NCBI GenBank assembly: GCA_030268105.1
Contig: BSDZ01000023.1
Location: 620,001 to 684,000, forward strand
Reading direction: 5' to 3'
DNA length: 64,000 nt
Source: Volvox africanus
Lineage: Eukaryota > Chlorophyta > Chlorophyceae > Chlamydomonadales > Volvocaceae
Within the stretch, counting starts at the first letter, position 1, and each line of letters opens with the position of its first letter. Below are positions 1 through 10,110 of the stretch, one piece after another. The translations under genes and the position numbers were made by a program. The notes under the pieces are model-generated. The model saw only the letters and a program-made list of their open reading frames with translations, had not been told where the DNA came from and did no database searches.

Positions 1-1664
1 AAGGTAGCGGTTACTTCGGGAACAAGATGGTGGATATGTAAGGCGTGGAGTTATGGGTGGGTGGTGTTTTGCGCAATGGTTGAGCTTTACAAAGAGAGCG
101 AGCTTGCAGTCCTTGCACGTGCTTTGCAGATTGTGCGTCCATCCTAACACTGCCAAGCGTTTCGTGGTATGCGAACACGTAGGACCGCTGGAGCGGAGAG
201 AAGTGAGTGGTGCTGGTGGATGGGGGGAAAGACGGCCTCGGTTTCATGAGACGGGCGTGACGGACGTTGGTAGCTAGGGCGAGGTCATGTGTCTCGCGTT
301 TGTTTCATGGGGATATAAGTGCGGGCAGCCTTTGCCGTTTTGCTGCGCTGATGAATGTGATTGGGGAAATTTCCTACTTATTAAAGCGGTGTGATTTCTG
401 CCTTCCAACTGGGTCCTAAGCTATCGCCACACTAAAACCCTAGGCACTTTGTCAAGGCTGCATCGGTCTGCTGTCGTCGGATTGACTACTGAAAGACGCC
501 TAGTCGTTAATTGAACAGGATCTTACACCGATAAAAATACACTAGGGTCAAAATCGCGTGATGACAAAGCCTTGGTAACGTCATCGCAACCCACGTGGGG
601 TTGAAAAGTTCGGAAAATAAGTTGGACAACACTGTTTTTTATAGATGCACTGAAACTATATTTTTATTTAAATAAATTGTGGTGGTTTGGTTACAAACCA
701 TCCTCTATGACTGACCCTGAGCAGAGCCACGTTATATGAACAATGTCAAATTTCTCGTACCATACGGAAGTAGAAGCGTAGGGATCATTCACTACAGATC
801 TCGTATTCATGAAAGCGTAACTGTTTGCCTTGTTCACTTGCACGACGTTGCGTGTCGTTGGCGGCTACCGTTGCCATAAAAAGGACACGGAGCCATAGTG
901 CGCCCCCGATCAATCAATTTCACGAATTCAGGAAAATGAAAAATGGCAGGAACCGATGTATTTCATAACCTTTCTACCGCGGTGCAACTTAACAACCCGC
1001 AGTTGATAATACCCGGCCTTCTGATAAGCAGCTTCCAGTTTGAAACCATAGAATTGCAATTGAGGGAACAGGGTGTCACGCATATAGTACAGGTGCGAAG
1101 CTAGCGGCACTCTGTCCATGGCGATATGGTAGCAGTTTGGTCTTTGGAAGTTTCATGATTGTGATCAGATTCCACACTCGGGTTTCTGAACTAATATGAT
1201 CTCTGTTTGCGTGCGGGTGATGTGCATCAATACGGAAACCCTCTCTTCACAGGTTGGCATCGAACTGCGGCAGAGCCACAAAGGTGCGGACGGAGTTTCC
1301 TGCTGGCCAACCTGGAGATTGGATTCAAATTACAGATGCTTCTATCATAGTGGTGATCAATTGTCCCTGCCCGCTAAAACTCAAAGCACGAAGCTACCGG
1401 TCAAACCCTGGGTTTCGGACACCTACTGAACGATATTCACGTCCGGGTTCGCGGATTGACGGATGGTCGCTCCCTAGCCATTCCTCAGTCGCATCGCCCG
1501 TTGTAATCCTCACATTCATTGCGTGAACAAACGACTTCAGTAGGCTCCACCTGAAGGCGCTAGCCGGCTCGTACTCCGGGCCCTGAGGCCCAGGTCTACA
1601 ATGGTCCGGTCATCCACCTCATTTCGCGTTGACGCATGGTGCTGCCATCGCTCCTGACTTACAG
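1..1664. other. Region upstream of the recognised phosphatase exons
   Basis: I could not find the N-terminal exons of the phosphatase here, although its first recognised exon (1665) starts mid-codon and must have at least one exon upstream. No start codon with a plausible dual-specificity phosphatase N-terminus is visible on the plus strand, so the missing exons are either before base 1 or too short to recognise. The only coding-like stretch is the minus-strand frame at 931-1152, listed separately. Confidence 0.4.
931..1152 (-). CDS. Unrecognised coding-like minus-strand frame, possible terminal exon
   Basis: On the minus strand this stretch stays open for 74 codons, ending at a TGA at 928-930. 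Its composition is that of an ordinary globular protein, rich in Tyr, Leu, Phe and basic residues, with segments such as YYMRDTLFPQLQFYGFKL and YQLRVVKLHRGRKVMKYIG. That is unlike the repetitive or Pro/Ser/Arg-rich translations typical of non-coding frames here. An internal ATG lies at 1117-1119. I see no clear acceptor and no recognised family. It could be the last exon of a minus-strand gene that starts outside the window's visible exons, or a fragment of a mobile element. The judgement rests on composition only. Confidence 0.35.
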
Positions 1665-3164
1665 GCAAATTCGAGTATCTCCATGTGCCCATCCAGGACT
1701 TGGAGGGCGTGGATCTCGTGGAGCACCTCCCGCGGGTGTTTGAGTTTATGGATTCAGCTATAGCAAAAGGTGCGCGATCCGCTAGGGGGGCCGGGGGGGC
1801 CTACCCTAAGTTTCGCGTCATCTCTGTCTCTTTAGGCAAATGTGAAATTGCGGCAGCACCGCATCCCCGACCAAGAACCGTATTTTAGCTTTGGTCCGCC
1901 CATCAACCTATAGCTAGCCTTGACAGCCTCAGGCCACACCTCCACCCAGGGTCCTCACCATTCTATTCGGGACCGCTGCATGGGCCCCAAATGACCTTTC
2001 TATTCAAGCATGCATGCACATGCATGCGTACTTGAAAGTTTCTCGTGTTTATGAAGCGCGGGACCATCTTTTTTGGCATGTGACGCAGGTGGGGTGGTCC
2101 TGGTTCACTGCATGATGGGGATCTCGCGGAGCGCCTCCACTTGCATCGCCTTCCTTATGTGGAAGCATCGGCTGTCGTTTGTGCAAGCTGCAGAGCAGGT
2201 GCGGAAAGAGCAGTGCACACTGTTCATATGTGCTCGCGGCGTTGTAATTGCTACTGTTGCTGCTACTGTTGCTGCTATTGCTTCGGTTGCAGCTAATTCT
2301 ATATATTGCCACTGGGTGCTGCAACTGCAATTGCTGCTATTCAAATGCTTAAGTTTGACGGCATTTTGACTGTCTTTGAAATTGACAGCAAATGCTTTCG
2401 CTGAGATGGTCGGTAACCTTTCCTGTTTGGACAATGATACTCGTTATATGGTGCGTTCACAATCATGTTACGCACGCTCAGGTTTACGCGGCGCGGCCCT
2501 TCATCTCGCCTAATCCAGGCTTCGTGTTGCAGTTAATGCTTTGGGAACGGCTTGGCATGGACTTCGCATTATGGGAGGGTTGGTCGTATCATAAGTGAGC
2601 TGGAGGGCACAGGAAGGGATGGGGCGGGATGCATGGGATGGGCCGGGGCGTGACATATAGGTGGGCGGGTGGTGGGCGGGTTTCACTACGGCTGTGAAGG
2701 AACAGCACGGAGATTTGCAGGATTTAGGGCACAGATTCAGGGAGCAGTTCAGGAAAGCAGGTTAGTGCTAACGGGCAAAGCGTGAATCGCTGACAGAGTC
2801 GTGGATGGGTTGGGATCGATTTTTTTCTCATGTTCATATCCATACTGGATCGTGTAAATTGTTTACCTCTATTGTGTTTCCGTCAATAGGGCGTGCTATC
2901 TATGCTATTTCCCCGATATGCTGTCCTTGCTCGGCGGACTGGCCCGCGTTTCCTTGATTTTGCAGGTTTTCGGGGGCTAAGGAGCAGTTGGGCGGCTTGG
3001 AACGATGTATGTTCGATACCGTCATGCGGGACGCTGGCGTGAACCTAGCCAATGTTTCTGAACAGCGCAATTTGGGAAACTCCGTGTTTCTAGTGCCGTC
3101 GCCTCCGCCCAAGCGACGGCCGATGCCTGTGAAATGGACGCAGAGGTTCTGTTGCATTGCCTGA
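1665..3164 (+). CDS. Dual-specificity protein phosphatase, 3' part, with C-terminal CaaX box
   Basis: Four phase-consistent exons: 1665-1769, 2089-2198, 2482-2594 and 2966-3164 (stop TGA 3162-3164); the 5' exons are not found. The fragment encodes about 174 residues. Exon one holds the general-acid loop (VPIQDLEG). Exon two holds the HC-x5-R signature as HCMMGISRS, with nucleophile Cys and phosphate-binding Arg. Exon three holds the conserved ARPFISPNPGF stretch that closes the catalytic domain. This is the typical MKP/atypical DSP fold that dephosphorylates phospho-Tyr and phospho-Ser/Thr. The final exon adds a tail of about 60 residues with a basic patch (PPPKRRPMPVKW), and the protein ends in Cys-Cys-Ile-Ala. 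That fits a CaaX box with Ala at X, which usually favours farnesylation, so membrane attachment is inferred. The substrate is unknown. Confidence 0.87.
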
Positions 3165-6100
3165 GAAGCCGCAGAAGCTGCTCGGACATTGTGCATGTGC
3201 GTCGCGCATGCGCTGAGCTCAGCTGGTTCGCGGGGTCCCTCCAGGTTAGGAGCGACAGAGAAAGAAAGAGACAGAAAGGCGAAGTGGAAGAGAGCGAGAT
3301 AGAGAGAAGGGGGATGGGGGGGGATACTGCGAGGTTGCCTCAAGAGGCTCTGTCTTTGTGCATGCAGGAAGCCGAGTGCATGGAAAGAAGAACGCGGCCA
3401 GGGCGTTGCATCCAACCTTGAGATGAGCTCAAGGGGGCTCAACTCACTAATGTAGCAATGGGGTCATGCTGGTGGCGGATTAGAGAGCTGTGGTTCATAC
3501 GGTATCATACGCTCTGAGTCGTGACGGTGAAGGAAGCTGCCTTGAATTGACGCCCTCCTCAAAAACCCGAGTGTGAGGGGAAATACCGTGTGGGACGCGG
3601 CGTGCCGGATCCACCTGGGAACTGGATCGAGGATCTAACAACGGTGGAGGGGTTCAAAGAACGTAGAGGCAGGAGGAGGGAGGAGGAATTAGGAAATCCA
3701 ATCCTGCAGTCCCGATTGTGCATATCATGCAGCCCCTCGCCCTCCTTCCCTCCTTGCGCCCTTAGCCAGCGTGTGTGACACGCGCCCAAGCCGCCTTGCG
3801 GACTTTCGTACTTAAATAATAGGTCAGCGCCACCGTGACGCCTGTTCCAGGATAATGAAGCTTGACGTCTCGGTTGCTCATCCGTCTCGAAGACTGCGGC
3901 CGTTCACAGACTGGCTTTGAAGAAGGGGATTTGGATCTCTAACATTGTCTCTAGCTTTTTTGCCTTCTTCGCCGTTTGGAAGAGAGAGTGTTCGGCATGT
4001 TGCGCATAAGACGGCCCAGAGCTGCTTTTTCATCCTGTATGTTATCCAATCCACATCCAATGTGCTCGTGGTGCGATGCGGTTCAGAGTTTTGCACGTGT
4101 CGTTTCGAAGCATGCACGTGTGCGCATGTCTATATGTAGGCTCACGCACTTTTGTGTGCCAGCTAGAAGCATAGCATGATTGCCATGTGTCGGCACATGT
4201 TTACAAAGCAACCGCGGGAAGGCGTGACCGGCCTTACTGTGAAAAGATTTTTTTAGTTTGCTTTGCACCAGGGGGAGCCGGCATCCTTTTGTTACCGCAG
4301 CTACGGTATCTGCATGTTAGCGAGCCTCCACGCCCGCCTGCACATCACTGATGCATTTCCGAGAAGCTCAGGAAGTGCGCTTTTTGCTCCTCTTCCCCGC
4401 ACCCCCTAACCCACCCCGAGAGAACGCGCGCCGCAGTCTTTTCCTGGCAAGTTGCGCAAGTGCTGGTTGGAAGAAGGCGCCGCGCCGGCTGCGTGGGAGT
4501 GTCTCGATGTGGTGGTGTTGGTGACAGACGACCCCAGAGTAGTGTGGTGGTGGTGGTGTTTGTGTTCGGGGGGCTGCCCTGACATCCAGCAACGCTCCTG
4601 CCAAGTAGAGCGGACGGCGGCAATGGATGGATGGGTCGGGTTCGGAGGTCGGGAGAGGCTTTTGGGCTTTCCGGAGGAGGTCCTCTGTTGGTTGCGGTTC
4701 GAAGTCGCCATTTTAGCAGGACGGCATCCGCGCAGCTGACAGCTCCGCGAGCCCTCCTTTTCAACGCAAGCGCAAAGAGCCCCTCCTTTCCCAATTGTGC
4801 ACTTGAGGGGGCCGCCGGGTCTTTGACTGCGGGCAACAAGTAGAAGCAAACGGACTTGAGACGGACTTTGATTTTGAGATGGAGATGGGAGATGGGAGAT
4901 GGGGGGCCGCCTCTGCGATGGGTAGGTTCATGTTGACTAGTGATGAAAAATCACACAACGGGGGCAAAGGATTAAATGGCTAAATGGATTGTGGAGGGCT
5001 TGACATACTTTCGGAGGTGTTATACTCTTCTGCGTGATTAATTGACAACGTGTTCGGGCAACATACGTACATGTTGGCCGATCTGAGCTGCCAAGCCATC
5101 GAGACCTGTCCTTTTCTGGAGCGAGCGGCGCTGGTTACGGATTAGACGTATGCATTTACTTAAAACGTTGCATGTCGTGACATGTCGTGACATGTCGTGT
5201 TGTGTCTAATACGGACCTGAGCGGACCCCGGCAATGCACCTGTCATGCACCTGAAGATTGCAGTTTGCAGATTGTGGGGTGATGGATGGTAGATGTGCCA
5301 CATGGGACGGAAGGCAAGGCGGCGGCGTGTCGGCGGGAGTTGTTGGCAAGGAAAGCAATAGGGAGCCGGTTGGGGTCCTGACCACGAGGACATGTGCCAA
5401 GTCGCTGTGGACGTTTTCCGGCTGCGCCTTGATGTGAGCCGGCGTTCCTGCTACATCTGCTCTTCGTTTCCTGCTACATCTGCCCTTTAACTTATGGCCG
5501 TCACGCGAGTGGCAGTCTTCATGCGCGCCCGTCCAGGAAGGGAGGCTGCAGGTTGTAAGTGAAACATGGTGCACTGCTCGACGTGGGAGAGTGATGCAGT
5601 GTTGAGTCGGCGCGGGCCAAATGCTTTTTACCAGTATGGGGTAGTGAACGACTGGGCCGCTCTGCATAGATAAAGTGTGCAAGAGGTAAGGCTACATAGG
5701 GAAAGTTCGGGCGTCTGCGTCACGATATTAAAGCAACAATGTGCCCACCATTGGGAACTGATGGCGCCGCATTTTAGTCCTATCTTAATCAGGTTTCATT
5801 CGCAGATCTCTGCACGTTGGCACAATCCAATATTTTGTGTCCAATTACAAAGGATGCACATGAGCCCAAAAGTGTTATCTTGGATTCCGTTTTGGCAATA
5901 GCTTGACCGCCGTTCGTCGGTTTACGTGAGCAGCATAAAAACTAATGTGATCATCCATAGATGAAAAAGTGGTGAGTCTTTGGGGACTGAGGCCAGGAGG
6001 GGGCGGTTCCCGAAAGTGCCAGACTGGAAACAGGTTGAGCTACATAATCTGAGATAGATATTACCCCGATAGAGGACGCTTGTCATCATGCGTCCGCATC

Positions 6101-6783
6101 TTGACGCCCTAAGAAGATTCTTTCACAATCCACGTTCGATCCGAAATCTGGAACCAGCTGGCATTCCGTTCAATCACGCCGGGGAGGGGGAAGGGAGCCC
6201 TGATCCACACCTTGCCAGCCGTATACACCCATGCTTGACACGTTCCAGCAGCAGCAGCCGCTAAACGTGGCGCTCTCTGCCATCGCCAAAAGCTGTATGC
6301 TCTTGGTCAAGTCAACAACAACACATGCTGGCACCATTGTGTAGCGGCATAAGACTGAAACGAACGCGCGAAACCCATTTCAAGACCTCGTTCTGCAATT
6401 GCGCCTACCTGTCATTCTATATCAATCACCTCATTTTGTAGATACTGACAGACAGTGCCGCGAGGCCAAAACCAGGGCTGCGTGGCGCACCCAGACCGCG
6501 CCGGAGAACATGCGAACGTCTCTACCTCCCTTCCCCTCTTCGAATATCGCTTATCCATGAGTCCCTCACGTGCACACTTGGTCCCCTGAAGCCATTCTTC
6601 TTCTCGTTTACAACCTCATATTTTTTCGGTCCCGTTTTATTGCCACCAGGTCTTTATCTACATTTCCTAGCCAGGACCACCCCGTGAATCGCTCGCGGTG
6701 GGGCTCAGACCTTGACGCAAATCCCCGAAGATCGGGTTCCCCGCGCCAGCCAACATCCTGAAAGGAGCACGAAAGCAGCACCC
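3165..6783. other. Long stretch without a supportable gene
   Basis: No phase-consistent exon chain is visible on either strand. The longest open frames (minus 4345-4839, minus 5206-5682) have compositions expected of chance frames in GC-rich DNA. A decamer-like tandem repeat (ATGTCGTGAC units) lies near 5170-5200. The start of this interval is probably the 3' untranslated region of the phosphatase gene. A minus-strand TGTAA motif at 6608-6612 may serve the minus-strand exons at 7003-8110. Confidence 0.4.
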
Positions 6784-7002
6784 TAGTAGACCACCTCGCG
6801 GGCCTGGCCGTCGTTGACATAATCGTTGAATGGTTGCGCCAAGGCTCGTTCCTGAATGAACCAGCGAACGAAAAGTGACTTCTTGCCTTATTCATCTTCC
6901 GAATCGCCCTCCGGCGAAGTGCTGTTTCGGCTATGGCGTCGGATAGCATTTGCTGCGCGCCGCAATGGCTTGCCGATTTGGTCGATGTCAGGAGTCTGCA
7001 GG
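6784..7002 (-). pseudogene. Frame-disrupted continuation of the exon at 7003-7101
   Basis: Directly after the TGA at 7003-7005 the minus strand goes on in a protein-like way. A shift of one base opens a frame encoding a segment with DLQTPDIDQIGKPLRRAANA and an acidic end (SPEGDSEDE), which stops at TAA 6888-6890. Read through that stop, the same frame gives KKSLFVRWFIQERALAQPF and ends at TAG 6784-6786. Either a real protein was truncated by an indel and decayed, or the assembly has an error at about 7005, or the resemblance to coding sequence is chance. I recognise no family. Confidence 0.3.
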
Positions 7003-8110
7003 TCAGCGGTCGCGCGGGAGGTCATAGTGGATGTCTTTCAGAACGATGTCATCGATCGGAAGCCGTCCCGGTCCGTAAAGGTTTAGCAAAGCATGTCTGA
7101 CCTGAGAGCAGAAGCAGGCACCCCCGCACAACAGCCAGCTCCAGTGAAAAGCAAGAGACATCGCAGCTTCCTCTACTTCGGCTTGAAAGCCGAATTACCA
7201 CGTCATACAAATTGATTCTTAAAAACTGAACAATATAAAATTATATGTGTCAAACTAATTGTTTAACTGCACGATACAAAATGCCAGCAAACACGTTGCA
7301 GGATCATGCGGGAAGTCCCATGGGTCACGACTCGCGAGGTACGAGCATTGCAGATAACATCGCACAACAGACGTTGACAAGTAATTGAAAACGCCAACGC
7401 CTGCAATTTTACACATATTCCAGCACGTTCGTTGATGTGAACTAAAGGAAAGCCAGGGTCGCATAGCACGACAGGGTGCCCGCCCCTTTCCCGCTTAATT
7501 TCGCTTTCGACTTTTTCAGGCCGCGTATACATCGCACCAAATAACGGGTACCTGCACCAAATAACGGGTACCTGCGGGATGTCCTATGGTCAACGTGTAA
7601 AGTCCTTCACCTTGTTTATCTGTTCTGCCGCTGCATCTTTTTGCCCTTTACATAGCAAAGGTGTCATAGCAGTCCTCAGCAGAAGTGAGCACTGGTCTTC
7701 ATCATGGACACGTCGGTTACAAGCCAGGGAGAGGGGGAGAGAGCCGAGCTGCTCTCTCTTCCAACCCCGATTTCAAGCAACAAGGAGCAGCAGGAGGTAA
7801 CGCCCAGGACACGTAGCTTCATGCAGCACGAAGCACCGTTCGTTCATCTTGTAGCTTCCGAAACACACAAACAAACCAATTTGATACGAGTCCCCCTCAC
7901 GAGTTCAAAATGCGATTCGCACGCGGGCACGGAGCCAAAAACCTGCAGCAGCAGCAGCAGCGGCAGCAGCAGCGGTGCATTTGCGCGGTGGGACAGCACC
8001 CTGTTGTATCTCTGTAATGATATCTCGCCTAAAGATGATGTCACAGTTCCTGCTCATCATCCCGGATATCGATTAGCCGCAGATACGTACCCCACGGATA
8101 CTTCACACGC
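7003..8110 (-). CDS. Three terminal exons of an unrecognised minus-strand gene
   Basis: Three exons join in phase: 8045-8110 (acceptor preceded by a pyrimidine-rich tract), 7343-7400, and 7003-7101 ending in TGA. They encode about 72 residues, including KYPWGTYLRLIDIRDDEQEL and HALLNLYGPGRLPIDDIVLK, which look like folded protein. A minus-strand TGTAA (6608-6612) lies about 400 bases after the stop, where a volvocine polyadenylation signal would be expected. The upstream exons are not resolved. They could belong to the large gene at 8905-21365 if its last exon is spliced instead of ending at 8905. The first exon is the best supported; the middle one rests on phase alone. Confidence 0.45.
7534..7573. 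repeat. Tandem duplication of a 20-bp unit
   Basis: Two perfect head-to-tail copies of GCACCAAATAACGGGTACCT lie in an interval without recognised exons. Confidence 0.9.
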
Positions 8111-8904
8111 CTGCAGCGTGAAAGAGTCTCCCTGGTGTACATAAACACAAACACAAACACACACATGCACACGCACGGCAGGAAATACCCGTTTCGGAAT
8201 CCATTTGTCAATATTGGGGTTCCGGTCGTGATTGCTCCAGGGGGACGCGCCCCCACACCCGACCCCACCAGAGGCACTATCCACACACTGCATTTCCGGC
8301 AATAGTGGCAACCCCTGGCACATAAACGAGATATTAACGACATAGAACGTCTTCTTTCAAGTCGCCACCATGTGGGGCAGAGCGCCCGTGGGCACGCACG
8401 CAGTTGGCACGCTGTCAACATATCTCCCTCTTCACAACTCGGCGACCGTAAACTACTGCTCTACAATTTCTCCATTCCCTTACGACGCTCTAGCTCTTGA
8501 CCAAACTGCCTCCATCAGGCTTCCCCCCATCGACTTTGCCCAGAAGAAGCTGGATTATGACACGTGGCACTGGATCGTTTGGACCATCTGTACGCATTGC
8601 ACTTTCATGTCGTGACACGAGTGCAGCCGAGCATTGCTCTCTTACTCCCCCCCTTTTCTCTCTCCCTCCCTTGCCAGCCCGGCGGGCACCCTCCCTTCTA
8701 CTTCAAACATTCTGCTGCGCCACGGCCAAAGTTGCCATCGCCGCCATCGCGCCGCCAACTCTTCATTCGCATAACCTCTCTTCACATGTCGCGCGCGCCT
8801 CCGTCAGGCCTTCGCGGTTACTTTACTCTTTACTAATTCCCCTACTACTGCGATAACTGCCGCCGCCGCTGCCGCTGCCGCCTCCTACCCTACCGCTGTC
8901 AGTG
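8111..8904. other. Non-coding or unresolved stretch
   Basis: No exon that I can support. Minus-strand frames here (for example around 8057-8323) contain a few protein-like words but no consistent splice partners. Plus-strand frames are short. If the large gene's last exon is spliced instead of ending at 8905, further minus-strand exons would have to lie here. Confidence 0.35.
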
Positions 8905-10067
8905 TCACGGCGCCGCCTTCGCTCTTCCGGGTGACGTTGGAATCGGCAACCATCCGCGGGTTCCACTTCCACGCGTCTCCCCAACATCGCATTCACCTCC
9001 GCCTCCGCCTTCACCTCCGCCTCCGCCTTCACCTCCGCCTCCGCCTTCACCTCCGCCTCCGCCTCCGCCTTCACCTCCGCCTCCGCCTCCGCCTCCGCCT
9101 CCGCCTTCACCTCCGCCTCCGCCTTCACCTCCGCCTCCGCCTTCACCTCCGCCTCCGCCTTCCTTTGCACTCCTTCGCACCGCCATTGCGCGCCAGAGCG
9201 GCCCCAGCGACTCCAGCAGTCCAATGCACTCTGCATCAAAGCCTCCCACCATCTGGTGCACTCGGAATGCGAACGCTACGCCGCCGTCAAGCAGCTTCGT
9301 CAATCCACTGTCGGGATCAGTGCCGCTGCCGCCGCTCCACCGTCTGCCCCGCTGCGCTTCCGCCGCTACGACCTGCGTCCCCTCTTTCGTCGCCGCCACC
9401 GCCGTCCCCGTCGTATTGCAAGCTCCCTTCTCCACTCCTGTTGAGGCCTCCGCCTCCGCCAGTATGACCCGCAGGTGTACGGCCAAAAGGTGCAGCGCGG
9501 AGCGCTTTAAGCGGGGCAGCAAATTGGCATCCCAGGGAATCCGTTGATCCCTGAACCTAAGCCAAGGAAGAAGAAAATAAAATGGCAATGGGCGTTAGGA
9601 GGCCGTTAGAAGGCCGGACCGGGCCGCGGTCTGAAGCAATTTGCGTCTGGACTGAACCCTCGGCTGACCTCAGGCGGGCCCCAGCTGTACGGCCTAGATT
9701 CCAAAAGGCTCATTGCTATAAGGCCCGAAGAGCAAGCACCAGGGCTTAATGCTATACACCGCAACCTCTCAGCCACCTCTCCCACCTCTCCCACCTCTCC
9801 CACCAAGTCACACGTGATGTCTCCGCATTGAATCCAGCTGCACCATGTGCCTGGAGTGAGGCCCAGCCCCCGCCTTAGCGCTGACCCTTAACTCCATGTC
9901 ATCGGTCCACCGTGCCACCGTGACCCCCACCCCACCCCACCTTGCGTCCATACGCTCATGGTCCCTGCCCAGTGCGTCCACCCGCCTGGTGAGCTCCGAC
10001 CAGACCGCAGCCACACCGCGCAGATGCGCCATCGCCGCCGCCCGTCTGCAGCTGGTGCCAAGATTAG

Positions 10068-10110
<43 letters not shown>

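Noticed and set aside
4345..4849. Minus-strand frames of 147 and 164 codons
   Set aside because: Two overlapping frames of similar length and low-complexity composition, no splice partners and no family resemblance; most likely chance in GC-rich DNA.
8992..9163. CRISPR-like regular repeat
   Set aside because: The unit is a hexamer with no unique spacers, and the genome is eukaryotic.
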